Origin: Omphiscola glabra
Lineage: Eukaryota; Mollusca; Gastropoda; Lymnaeidae
DNA length: 64,000 nt
Assembly: GCA_964017045.1 (NCBI GenBank)
Contig: OZ024794.1
Location: forward strand, 32,705,682 to 32,769,681
Direction of reading: 5' to 3'
The translations under genes and the position numbers were made by a program. The notes under the pieces are model-generated. The model was not told the DNA's origin. It saw only the letters and a list, made by a program, of their open reading frames with translations, and did no database searches. Positions 33,415 through 45,312 of the stretch are shown here, one piece after another (within the stretch, counting starts at the first letter, position 1; every line of letters starts with the position of its first letter).

Positions 33415-35949
33415 TTATGTACCAGTATCCATTTCTATTGTGGCCTCAACCTAAAATAGAAAAAAAAAAAAATTTAATATGCAGATCAACTGATAAAGTA
33501 TGATGATAGCCTGTCCTGACTATTTTCATCAGGACATTTTTATCGCTAACAACTTAATTGTTAAATACAATGAATTTTAAAATGATTTAATTCCTTGACA
33601 ATTGAAAAGTGGGATATCTCACTTTAAAGCATGGCATATGATTGACAAACGTTATATTTATTGTATTTACACATAAAACCACTGAAATGATGTTATCGAC
33701 AACACATTTTTTTACCCGATGTTTCTTAGATTTGCCTTGGTTAGCAGCGCGCTTCTCAGTTAGGTCAGGATTTATCGTTCTCTTTGCTCTTGCTTTTGGG
33801 CCCCAGTAAGGCTCAGGGTTGGTCTGCCAGCGAAGAAGCCCTTTCTCTCGTGACTCTGGGTTAGCTAATGGATGCTCTGTGAACGATATTTCAGCTTCTG
33901 GCTGCTGATCCAGAATCGCTTTAGCCACTGAGCCAGGAGTCAACCTCTTTTCATTCACTGGGTTATTTTTTACCCATGATCGCATCACATCCTGGTACAA
34001 TAAAGGTAGGTTAAGACTAAGTAATCAGAAGATGGTTAGAATGTTGTAGAGTTTTTACTCAAGTAGATAAGATGATAAAAAAAGATGAAGTGTTTGTCAG
34101 CTGTAAGTTTTAGCCCAAACATTCTTTAATGTGTTTAGTTTAAATAAAGCTTCACACTACTTGTTTAAATTGGTATGCTTCTCTCAATCTTAAACATTTG
34201 GGTGACATCAATTGTTTTTTAAAATAAAAAAAGTATATAAACAGAATAAATAAATAAATGCTTGGATTGATATTTATAATAAAAAACAGCAAACAATTCT
34301 TAATAGCTATTACCCAAACTAGCTTTGCTGGAGCATCAGTTTTATAGGAGTTTTTAGCTGCATGAGACAGCGATACATTATATCCAGCATTTAGTATGGC
34401 TGACCTGAAACAGAAGGGTTGGAATGATAAATGGTATATTGAACATATTCTTATCCTGATTTTACAAAAATGTTTTAACTCTTCCATAAAAATACACCAT
34501 CAAATAATAAGATTACATTAACTGACCTCAAATCAACTTTTTCTTTGATTTTGCCATTATTATATTAACCTACCTAAAAGTTTTCATGGTTGGAGCACGG
34601 CAGTGCAGCACGCCACAGACAGCATCCAGCACATAGAACAATGGTACATCTGGCAGTTCCTCCAAAGCTACATTTAACATCCCACAAATCCTATCAGATG
34701 TGGCAAAGTTGTGTGAGCCACACACAACCCTTTCAATAACCTTCTTCAAAAATTCTGTGTCATGCAGTGGTGCAGACCACAGGGGACCACCCATCCTGTG
34801 TTGATGCCCGCAGTGATGACAAAGCTGAGGCACTACCGGGCCATTTCCAGGTATAAATTTGAAGTTCCCTTCACCTTTCGCTGGCAATGCAACTGCCATG
34901 GGTTGTAATGTGTGAGATCCACACCCCACACATTCAAACACCATCGCTTTTTTGACAGCTGAATGTTTTACCTGCTTCTGTCCCGTGTACACCCTGACAA
35001 ACACTCTAAAATAAAAGTCTATACTTAAAGAAACAAGGGGAACTATATATCTCCCATAACGATTAGCATGTGTGTCTAGACTGTGAAGAATGATTCGCAA
35101 AGCCATCTCATGGCAAAACTTTGAACGTAGTGAGATGGAACCATAGTTTGCATTGCATTTTTCAGGTGCATTGCCACATAACACAGGAGCATCTGTACAA
35201 GTAACACACAGCAAGCCCCCTTCGGATACTGCCTGAACAGATGCATCAAGAAACATCGTTGGACTCCCATAAGGATCTAAGTCTATCACATCAAATCGAT
35301 CTTCTATGGACCGGTGTTCATACATGCCCATTGCTGCATCACCATGTTTTGCTTTCACCAAATGTCCAAGCTGGTTGCTTTCTATGTTTTTCTCTATGAA
35401 TTGAACAGCATTCTGATCAAAATCATTAGCAATGATATGCTTAACACCAGGGATTTCAAGTCCGAATCTAATAGACCTAAGTCCAGATGCAGCAAGTCCT
35501 TCAAAAATGGTGATCCCATTTTCATATTTCTTTCCTGCCTCTAAATTCTTTAGATCTATTTCATCATTCTGTGAACCTTCTTTCACATCATGGTCTGCAG
35601 CTTGGGTAGGGTTGCTAATGCTTTTGTTAAATTGTTTTTGTTTCCCTTCAATGTGCTGGCTGGCAAACTCAGAGATGACTGCAATGGTCAAATCTCTGTT
35701 GTACCCTTGCACAGGATTGTAAAATACAGACTCCGGTAAAATTACCTTAGCTCGACCTTCCGTGATTTCTGTTACTTTGGAAAAATCAGTTGCCATAATT
35801 TGCTTCCTACTCGTATGCTTCCTTTGTTGTGAACTACTTATGGCCAGACTAAAATGATGTGTATGATTTAAAAATAAACAAACTTTAGGAGCTTCCCGTC
35901 TAAGAAAGAAAGAGAGGCCAGCAACTTTCACAGTTGTTGTAATAAACAT
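33415..35949 (-). CDS. TRMT1: tRNA (guanine(26)-N2)-dimethyltransferase (TRMT1)
   Basis: TRMT1 uses S-adenosylmethionine to make N2,N2-dimethylguanosine at position 26 of cytosolic and mitochondrial tRNAs. Four exons join in phase to 592 residues from the first ATG (35949): 34574-35949, 34314-34404, 33716-33991 and 33415-33450. After an N-terminal extension come YNPVQGYNRDL, the SAM-binding FEGLAASGLRSIRF (about 149-162), ANDFDQNAV and the catalytic DPYGSP (225-230). Next are CTDAPVLCG, two CxxC pairs (ECVGCGSH, QLCHHCGHQH) and the C-terminal domain with SLSHAAKNSYKTDAP and LRWQTNPEPYWGPKARAK. A second in-frame ATG (35796-35794, residue 52) matches the usual nuclear/cytosolic start, so the first 51 residues, rich in basic and hydroxylated residues, look like a mitochondrial presequence. 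The last exon encodes only a dozen residues. The CCCH zinc finger of vertebrate TRMT1 is absent. It is TRMT1 rather than TRMT1L. Confidence 0.95.
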
Positions 35950-36479
35950 GTATTGAATAAGTGTAAGATTTTGTCAAACTATGAATTACTCAATGTTGAT
36001 AATTGTCTGTATCAGCATTGTCCTTGAGTTCGCCTGCAGATAGAGGTAAATAAAAAAATCTATGAAATTAAAAATAATCAACAGAGAAGGCAATTATTAT
36101 CTTATTAATTTAAGTCGTAGTAGCATGATAAAAATAAAAAAATTTTTATAGATTGAACAAGGTTTGCATGTTCAAGTGTTAGTTCCATGCCTGTTGTTAT
36201 AAAGGTTTTAGAGATAAATATGGTTATTTCTTTTGTTTGTTCTGAAGAGTTTTTCCAATATATTTTTCTAACTTTTACGACCGGTACCTTTAGTGTCATA
36301 CTTTGATCTATAGTCTATAATAAGAAGCACACATTTTTAAAAATATAAATTTGTACCTCTAATATATACAACATCTGTGAAATCCATGAATTGTAATTAT
36401 TTTTAAAGGTTACAGTATACAAATGTAACTGGCTAGATATCATATTAATCACAACAGTAGTAATGACAACATTGATTCC
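35950..36479. other. Upstream flank of TRMT1
   Basis: This presumably holds the TRMT1 promoter. I see no clear TATA box or recognisable motif set and no open frame with homology. Confidence 0.4.
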
Positions 36480-37500
36480 ACCATATGGACAGTATTTCTT
36501 TAAAAAATGGGGGGTCTGGGGAGATCTAAATATCTTAATGGGAGATCTAAATGCTAAGCATGTAAAAGAAAACAGAGGATTTGAAGAAATTATGGGGCGC
36601 CATGGTACATGAGAGAGAAATGAAAACAGCAAATGAGCTCTTTATTGGGGGCAGCAAATTCCAGCATAAGAATATCCACAAGATAACTTGGGTGTCCCCT
36701 GACAACAAAATACAAAACCAATTCTATCATTTATTTTATTTGCAAAAAATTTAGAGGGTCTCTACAAGATGTACAAGCAAAGGGGAGGATCTGATGACAT
36801 GTTGCATCTGATCACAATCTAGTTTGGGCAAGCCTCAAACTAAAACAGAAGAAAAACTGGGAAGAGCCAGCTGCAAAAAGACTAAAATACAACATAGCAC
36901 TTCGGGCAAACGAGCAGAAATTACAGGAATTCAGGGCTACTTTAATAAGAAATAAGTTCCAGGCACTTCAAGACTCGAAGACCAAACAGATTATGACAAG
37001 ATAAAACACAAATGGCAAAATATAAAGATGTCTATAACATCCAGGAGCAATGAGGTATTAGGACTGGTGAACATGTTGCAAAAAATAAATGAGAGGAATG
37101 AAATTTGTGCCATTAAAGAAAATATGGGAGTCTAAGGAGCTTACTCTGCAAACCAAGAGTAAATTCAGAATTTTCAACACAAATGTCAAAACAGTCTTAC
37201 TCCATTGATCCAAAACTTGGAGAACAACAGCCAGCATTATGCAGAAAGTACAGACCTTCTTAAATACTTGCCTTAGAAAGATCATGAACATCACTTTGCC
37301 AAACACCATCACCAAAAAAGATTTAATGGAAAGGACATACCAGGAACCTATTGCTGAATACATTACAAGGAAAAGATGGAGGTGGATAGAGCCCACTCTC
37401 TGCAAACCCCCATATAACATCACCAGACAATCCCTAACATGGAATCCACAGGGAAAAAGAGAGGACGGCCTAAGAATACATCGAGACGTAAGCTAGAGTC
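36480..37500 (+). mobile_element. Internally deleted RTE-like LINE
   Basis: Fragmented frames give endonuclease pieces (GDLNAKHVKENRGFEEIMG, HKITWVSPDNKIQNQF, then KLKQKKNWEEP), followed directly by the end of the RT protein (FLNTCLRKIMNITLPNTI, then RWRWIEPTLCKPPYNITRQ and TWNPQGKR). The endonuclease tail and RT core between them are missing. The style is that of RTE-type elements. Confidence 0.75.
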
Positions 37501-38339
37501 TAGAGGCAGATACACAATCACAATTATTGACAAAGTATGAATGTTAATGTAAGAGTATGAATGTATACTGTATAGTATGGGATACACCTGGAAGCAAAAG
37601 TAATACTATACATATTATTTATTTTTAATCTTTGTTCAAGATTTGCTTAATGTAAGCCCAAATTGTACAACTACTTACAATATAACGTACATTATTTTTA
37701 TTGTTTTAACCTGGGACGCCCTTACTAAGTCTTTGGATAAACTAAACTTTGGTTTACTTTTTTAAGTAAATCGGCACATGTATTATCTATTTACCAACAT
37801 GTGACTAAAAACCGAAATAGGGCATTTTCTTTCAGTTGCAAGTTATTTAGAAGGTTGCTTAAATTCTGGAAAGGAAATATTTTGAAGGAAAAAAAAATTA
37901 GGAATGAACTATAGAATGGAAAGTTGGTATTAAATATACCATTTTCCTCCATGCAATAATGCATGACTAGTTTTAGTTTGTTGTTTCTGCTTGTAAGTCC
38001 TTTTTCACCACACCATTATCTTATGTTAATTTCTTAAACATTAGAAGTTCTTTGCAGGTTAACTTCAGTCTAAAGCATAGGCTCTATGGTTAACCTCCCT
38101 AAATTAAATATGCAGCATTTTATAGATGAAAGATTATTTTTAATAACTGTTAATCTAAGTGTGAAAAAGTGTGACACACAAAATGTTGCAGACTAACGGC
38201 TATTTTTTACCGCATACTACGCTTACTTAAATTAAGCTCTAATAATTAACTTAAATAAAATTCAATAAAATTTTCAAATTTCTGCATTGTGCTTTACCCC
38301 AATAAATCTATGTATTGTTAGCACAGTTACCGTGTAATG
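37501..38339. other. Intergenic AT-rich sequence
   Basis: I see no gene, repeat or element boundary that can be supported here. Confidence 0.5.
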
Positions 38340-39157
38340 TGCCCTCAACGCTGCCTCGGAAGCCGCCATGTAACACAACGTTGATATCTTCTCTGAGGCC
38401 TGCAACAACTTTGGCCTCACAATCAACACAAAGAAGACTGAAGTGATGTATCAGCCAGCCCCCTGTATGCCCTACTTTGAACCCAATAACATCATCAGCG
38501 TACAGCGTCTAAACACGGTGGATAAATTTACTTACTTGGGCAGCACCCTCTCCATTATATGTCATCGTGGATGACGAAATGAATGCCAGGCTCGCAAAAG
38601 CTAGTGCAATATTTGGCAGACTCTGCAGCACTGTTTGGGACAGGAGAGGTAGCCTATCAGACGAGAAACGATGATCAAGGTCTATAGCGCAGCAGTTCTC
38701 TACATTGCTCTACGGACGTGAAACGTGGACAGTCTACCAGCGTCAAGCCAAGAAACTAAACCACTTTCACACAACCTGTCTCAGGAAACTCCTCGGCATC
38801 GGGTGGCAAAACAAAGTGCCTGACACAGACGTCCTCGCTGGAGCGAACCTACTTAGCATCCTCACCACCCTTATGCAGTCTCAACTCTATTGGATGGGGA
38901 TACATAGCCCGTATGGAAGACAACCGGCTCCCTATACAGATATTCGTCGGAGAACTTACGAAAGGCAAGCGCTACCAAGTAGGTCAAAAAAAGCGGTACA
39001 AAGACTCACTGAAAGCGGCACTAATGGCCTAGGCACCAACCTTATTGAATTGGGGCAGACAGCCCAGGACAGAGCCAGGTGGAGATTAACTGTCAAGAAG
39101 GTGGCTAAGTCTCATAAAACAAGTAGGATAGCCACAGCTATGAGACACGCAGGCTAG
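38340..39157 (+). mobile_element. LINE reverse transcriptase C-terminal fragment
   Basis: Broken frames read CNNFGLTINTKKTEVMYQ, TVDKFTYLGSTLS, then a 150-residue frame (38705-39157) starting at LYGRETWTVYQRQAKKLNHF and including TTCLRKLLGIGWQNKVPDTD. This is the RT thumb and C-terminal region common in animal non-LTR elements often mis-annotated as craniofacial development protein 2. Several frameshifts make it dead. Confidence 0.8.
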
Positions 39158-39176
39158 CCTGAAAGAGCAACTTTAA

Positions 39177-40579
39177 GGGCCATCCATAAATGACGACACG
39201 CGTCTAGGGGGGGAGGGGGGTCAGATTTTTGTGACGATTTGTGACGAGGGGGAGGGGGGGACCCTCAAGCAATGTGACGTCACATGAAAAGTAGAATATT
39301 GTAGTAAAGAAATGCACTTAATAACGCTAAATTACAGACATTTTTAACATATTCATTTATACAACAACCATCATTTTATTTTTTAAACTGCTACCACTGA
39401 GAGAATCAGTGCAGGTATGCGAAGTCCGAAAAATGGCATCATATCAAATTACAAGAGACGCCAAATAGGAGGGAACTGGGGGTGTAGTTGCAATGACATC
39501 TGTGAGAATTTATGGCTAAAGACGGACACTGGAGTCATAGAATTGGCAACCACAGGAAGTGGGGTGGAAGGATAACAAATGGTTGACCGTGACCGGGGGG
39601 GGGGAGAGGTGGTGGTATCTTAGTAAATGCTCTAGGGCAGGGATTCTTAACATTTTTTACAGGGCTGCAGGCCCACTCCGTTTTAAACACACACCCCAAC
39701 GTATAAGTTATATTATAATAAAATTAAAAATAATTCAACAATTTAGTTATCTTAGTTTTATTTCTTTAATTAACTTTATAGACAATGGAAAAAATTACCA
39801 TTAAAAGCAATGAGCCGATAAAATTCAAAAGAAAAACATTTACTGCTGTAATCAAAATGCACACAAACTAATTTTAAAAAAAGCAGCAACAGTTAGCAAT
39901 TGCAGCAATTACAATCAGTGGCGTAGCTAGGGTTGGTGTCACTCGGTCCGGTAAGCTCATAGTGTCACACCACCCCCCCCCCCCCCACACCCTTTCCACG
40001 ATGTAATTCTTCTTGTTAAACTTAGTCCACAGTATAACAAATACAAGAACAAAAAAAAATTATTTGAAGGCGATGAGGTAAATGTATTTAAGAACTGTGA
40101 CATGTACTTAGAATCACTCATTGTTATCAAGAATAGTTTTATTTCTCAGAATTTAGATGAATATAGCTTAATGTCACTTACAAAAGTTAACGAACACTCC
40201 ATTCGGCGTTGAAACATGGTCAAAACGACGTGTTTCTGACTTAATAATAAGGTAACCTAATTGCTGACGCATCAACTTTGAACTTTTAATTAAAAACGCA
40301 TTTTGATTGGTTACATGGGTGGAAAATAGTACGCGTCATCTGTAATCCTTTTGTGGATTTCGGTTAGACCGAGCAGTGTGTGCTTTGTAAATACGCAATT
40401 TTTCAATTTGATGTCATTCCCTGAGATGTTTCACCCCCGTGCGGTCTGCACCCCTCTAGCTACGCCACTAAATGCACTTTTCTGGTCTACCACACCTCAG
40501 GGCTGGGGAGGTACTTTTACCACTGGATAAGAACCACTGTTCTAGTGAAGTGTTTCTGACACAGGTGCAGTAATTTGAT
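39177..40579 (+). mobile_element. Composite DNA transposon with GGGCCATC terminus, copy 2 (truncated)
   Basis: It starts GGGCCATCCATAAATGACG and follows copy 1 (14253-15788, reversed) through shared blocks such as TGTGACGTCACATGAAAAGT, GAGAATCAGTGCAGGTATG and GCAGTAATTTGATATC. Homology stops near 40579, where the Gypsy-like sequence begins. The nested hAT-like insert lies at 39916-40470. Confidence 0.75.
39916..40470 (+). mobile_element. Nested hAT-like insert, copy in composite element 2
   Basis: It starts CAGTGGCGTAGCTAGGG and ends CTAGCTACGCCACT, so the terminal inverted repeat is well kept. Its interior matches 7422-7777 and 14561-15108. Confidence 0.75.
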
Positions 40580-40599
40580 ATCTGTCTGTATTGCTATTT

Positions 40600-43500
40600 C
40601 AGCCATGCAATTGGGCTGTGGGTATCTGGGACTTGATGTGACTAAGTCCCCACTGTTTTCAGAAGTTGAGAAACTCTTCACTGGAAAATTGGGGCCCATT
40701 GTCACTAATTAATTTTCTTGGAATGCCATGGCGCGCAAATTGAGACTTCATATGAATAATCACATTAGACTCTTTGAGACGGAATGAGACTAAATTCAAA
40801 GAATCTGCTGTAGTAATCAAAAAGAAGTAAATAATTATTTCCAGTATAATGGAAAATATCAGCTCCGATTTTTTTCCCCAAGGAAGCGAGGGGATTATAT
40901 AGGCTATCATATAATCTTTTTGCTTGGAAATTTGATACTCACTGCACACTGAGCAGCTCGATACAATGTCTATGATCTGTGATGTCATTCCCGGCCAGAA
41001 AAGTACTTCTCTTGCTGTAGCCAAGCATTTATCACGCCCTAAATGTCCCTGGTGAAGTCTCCTTAGCATTTCTTTCTGCAGTATTTTTGGAATTATAATT
41101 CGCTCTCCCTTGAAAAGTAAACCTTGGCTTTAAGTTAGTTCTTCTTTGAATCCAGCATACATTCTTATTTCTTATGGAATCTCAGATCTTCTATCTGGCC
41201 AACCTGCTAAAATATGTTGCCATAAAAGTCTCAGAGTGACATCGTTCACTGTTGTTTTTTTAAAAATACTTTCACTTTTTCAGCTGAAATAGGTAGACTG
41301 TTGACTATTAGATGAACCTGTGTGTCCCAGTCATCACTTGATGGATAATGCCTTGGTAAGGATGCTCGTGAGAGGGTGTTTGGGATAATCATTTCTTTAC
41401 CAGGCTTGTATTTAAGAACGATTTCATATTTCATGAGTCGCAGGAGCATCCTCTGAAGCAGATGACAAAGGTGTTTTTATGATCACTTCCAATAGCTCGT
41501 GATCTGTCTCTACTGTGACCTGGCGCCCATATATATAGTAATGAAAATTTTCAACTTCGAATACTACGGCAAGCATTTCTTTTTCTATTTGAAATTTGAG
41601 CATTTCTTTTTCACATTCTGTTAAAGACGTGGATGCATCAGCCCATGTCTTTCACTTTGAATTAATACTGCCCCAGGGCCTTCTTGCGAAGCATCCGCTA
41701 ACACCATGACTGGCTTTGGGACATCATAGAAAGCTAGCACTGGAGCTGATGTGATTAAATTCTTCAATTGATCCACTGCAGTTTGGTGTTGTTCCAGACA
41801 CACCCACTCGTTATCTTGTTTGATCAGCTCTCGCTGGGGTGCAGTTATGTCTACTAGATTTGGGATACATTTTCCAAGATAATTAATCATTCCTAAAAAT
41901 CTTTCTAAATCTTTGCGATTTGATGGACATTGCATAGACTGTATCGCCTCAATCTTAGAGTGATCGGGTCTAATTCAACTATCCGTAATTATTCTTTTAT
42001 TATTATAGGTCTTACATAGCGCGGTACACCATCCTAGTGCTGGGCCCACCGCGCTCTACATAAAAATATTAGCAAACATAAAACATAATCATGACATTAA
42101 AAAATAACATACATTTATTTAATTTAGAAACATCTATATAACAACAAAACAAATTATGCATATTCACACCACCAACCCCATAAATTTTACATGTCATGCC
42201 ATGGACAGCAAACAGCAGCATCGTTTATCGGCAATTTGGGGGGGGGGTGTATCAGTCGGGATAGTAGAGTTTAAAGAGATGTGTTTTGAGTGTAGTTTGA
42301 AGACCTGTATGGTCGGTATATTGCGGATGTGTAGATGGAGAGAATTCCATTGTTTGGGGACGTAGAAAGAGAAAGATCGTTCACCACATGTTTTAGTGCG
42401 TGTTCTGGGAACAGAAAAAATATGCGTGCCTGCGGAGGAACGAAGGGGTGAATAGACAGTGAGAGTTCAGTAAGATAGGAAGGGCAGGAACCAGAGAAAA
42501 AGTTGTGACAGAGAACAGACAGCGTGTAATCAGTGCGTGCCTGTATGAAGAGCCAATGAAGTGAATAGGACTAATAGGAGTGACGGGATCATGTTTCTTT
42601 GCCTTTATAACTAACATAGCAGCTGCGTTTTGAACTTTCTGCAGTTTTGGTATGAAATGTTTTGGTGAACCTGACAGAAGAGAGTTACTTTAGTTAACAT
42701 GAGAGAGAACATTATGTGTCCTAAAAATTTTACTTCATTGACTCTCAAACAGCATTTGGATGGTTTCAGTTTTATCCCGTTTTCTCTGGCTGTATAAAGA
42801 GCTTTCTTCAATCTTCCATCCTCTTCTTTTGTTGTTCTTCCAGATATCCTTATTTCGTCCGTGTAAAATTCAACACATGGAATGTTTTAAAAAAACTGGT
42901 GGAACCTTTTAGCAAATATTTTTGCAGAATAATTGAGTCCGAACGGTAGTCTCATAAACTTGTACCTTCCAAAAGGTGTGTTGAAATTCGTAAGATCTGT
43001 ACAAATTTTTTAAAAGTCTAATTACCCAAAAAGCTGAGCTTGCGTCCAGTACAGTGAAAAACTTGCTGCCACTAAGTCTGCTGGCTATTTCTTCAATGGT
43101 AATGTTCCCGTTGAATGGCAGTGTCAGGGTCTCTAAGATCAAGACAGGTCCTTAAACCACCACTTTTTTTTTTCAACAATAACCAGCGAGTTGACCAATG
43201 CAGTGGGATGATCCACTTTCTCAACGACACCTTCATTTTCCATGTGCTCAAGTTCTTTCTTGAGGTCATCTAGCAATGCCGCTGGAACTTTTCTAGCAGC
43301 ACATACCACTGGCATAATTTTCATTGTGTACTCTTCTTCCATGAAAAGACCACTGAAAACATCTGTATAGGAAGTCAATGTTTCATCTCCAATAACATCC
43401 ACTCTTTTGATAAGATTGCGTTGCTGGCAACCTGGCAGTCCCATGATTGGCCTGGATTGTGTTTTTACAATTTGAAATTCCAACATCTGTTTTTTTCCTT

Positions 43501-44450
43501 TACTGTGCATTTGACCAATGCCTTGCCTACAAAAGACACTCGTTCACCACTGTATGTCGTAAACCTTGCAGTTGACTTCTGAAGTCTTTTTTTCGAACCT
43601 GACTGAACAGTCTGTATGGGAGAATGTTCTCCTGCGCTCTAGTATCCAGTGTGAAGGTTATTTGCCTGCCCCCAAGAGTCGCCACCGATTTCCACTCATT
43701 GCTAATGCAAAATGCGTTTTTCAAGGAAACTTTACCAATGAAGAACGTTTCTACGTTTGAGATAATCTTCTGATTGAGAAGTGACAACTCTAATAGGATT
43801 TGACCTGTATACAGAGGAAAAATGATTCTGTTTGCCACAGTTGTGACATAATTTACCGAAAGCTGGTCATTTTCTCGATAGATGCCGCTTACCTCAATAA
43901 CCACCTTCTTCATTCGTTAGTTTGAGCTGCCACTCCATTGTCTCCGCTAACCCTACATGTTTTCTGCCTTAATGAGGGTTAGGTCAGACTCTCTAAGTAG
44001 TCTAGCTCTGACGTTGTCACTCTTTATACCTCCTACAATTATGTCCTTTATCAACGAGTCTTTAAGACTTTCGAATTCATATAACTTTGCCTCGAGTATG
44101 TGGTCGGTTAAAAACTATCAAACGTTTCTCCGTCACTTTGACTACTTGAAAAAAAACAACAGATGTCCTGAGATGTCTTTCAATTGTTACATTCTTCCTT
44201 GGTAAACAGCTATTCCCAAACGTTTTCAAGTATTTATGTCACAATCTTCACGAGCACACGGGAACGTATTAAATATGTCAACTGCATCCTGGCCTATCAC
44301 ATGCAGTAAAGTCATGATATGCATCTCTTTACTCTTAGTATCCAGTCCACTGGCTGTCTTGTAAATGCCAAACGACTGCTTGAATCTTTTCCCGTGGACA
44401 GCAACATTTACGTTTAAATCCAGCTGTTGTGGCGAGTGGAGTCGCTCCAT
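40600..44450 (-). pseudogene. Gypsy gag-pol polyprotein remnants
   Basis: Recognisable pieces are gag (GIYKTASGLD, ending DAVDIFNTF), a protease whose active site reads LDTRAQ where DTGA is expected, and an RT start (MENEGVVEKVDHPTALVNS, FTVLDASSAFW). The connection region reads VKFLGHIM, and RT/RNase H includes RFLGMINYLGK and VLADASQEGPGAVL. The integrase zinc-binding part (HLGRDKCLATAREVLFWPGM, CSVC) and core (LISDNGPQFSSEEF) follow. The YxDD core of the RT is not intact. Multiple stops, frameshifts and the LINE insertion rule out activity. Confidence 0.8.
41995..42688 (-). mobile_element. CR1/L2-like LINE 3' end inserted into the Gypsy RT
   Basis: Read on the minus strand it begins AACTCTCTTCTGTCAGGTTC and matches 1828-2457, ending with the 3' stem-loop (42055-42018) and an AATAATAAAAG tail. 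It interrupts the Gypsy pol just after the conserved FLGH box, and pol resumes on the other side. Confidence 0.88.
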
Positions 44451-44460
44451 CCTGACACCA

Positions 44461-45312
44461 TGTAATACCGGTAGTAATGAATGACGCCAACTCGTCTGTG
44501 TTCGGTGTAACAACTGATCTTTATTCCACATCTACGCTCTTGTTATACTTCACATTCATGATCACACATTCCACTTTTCCAAGCCTTTAAGTTTCAACAT
44601 TCATGAATAAAAACAACTCACCACGTCCAGTCACACCACATAACAACAACAAAGGCGAATCCCAACATTTACTCACTACTCACCACGTCCAGTCACACCA
44701 CACAACACAGGCGAATCACAACGTTTACTCACTACTCACCACGTCCAGTCACACCACACAACAACAAACCAGGCGAATCACAACGTTTACTCACTACTCA
44801 CCACGTCCAGTCACACCACACAACAACACAGGCGAATCACAATGTTTACTCACCACGTCCAGTCACACCACACAACAACACAGGCGAATCAGGTCACAAA
44901 GTTTACTCACTACTCACCACGTCCAGGCACACCACATTACAACACAGGCGAATCAGGTCACAACGTTCACTCACTGCTCACCACGTGCAGTCACACCACA
45001 TAACAACAACACAGGCGAATCAGGTCACAACGTTCAGTCACTGCTCACCGCGTGCAGTCACACCACATAACAACAACACAGGCCACAACATTCACTCACT
45101 ACTCACCACGTCCAGTCACACCACATAACAACACAGGCGAATCAGGTCACAAAGTTCACTCATTACTCGCCACGTCCTGTCATACCATATGACAACACTG
45201 GCCAATCAGGTCACAAAGTTCACCCACTACTCACCACGTCCAGTCATACCACATGACAACAACACTGGCCAATCAGGTCACAAAGTTCACCCACTACTCA
45301 CCACGTACAGCA
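44461..45312 (-). repeat. Gypsy LTR-side sequence carrying a minisatellite
   Basis: About twelve units of 50-67 bp (44628-45312 on the plus strand) share CACCACGTCCAGTCACACCA and AACACAGGCGAATCA. They lie directly upstream, on the element's strand, of a TATA-poor segment with AATAAAG (near 44521) and the presumed LTR end at 44465-44461. The open frame across 44603-45070 is a repeat translation. LTR membership is inferred. Confidence 0.7.

Larger units (their letters stand above)
40585..44531 (-). mobile_element. Decayed Ty3/Gypsy-type LTR retrotransposon body
   Basis: In minus-strand order come a gag-like segment (44450-44226), a protease (43913-43527), reverse transcriptase (43510 to about 42690), a LINE insertion (42688-41995), the rest of RT and RNase H (41990-41246) and integrase (41069-40600). 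Frames are broken throughout. A primer-binding-like TGGTGTCAGG (44460-44451) follows TATTACA, a plausible LTR end. No 3' LTR is seen; the 3' side abuts the composite DNA element. Confidence 0.85.

Noticed and set aside
44603..45070. 155-codon open frame rich in His, Thr and Gln
   Set aside because: It is a translation of the tandem repeat array, with no independent sign of coding.
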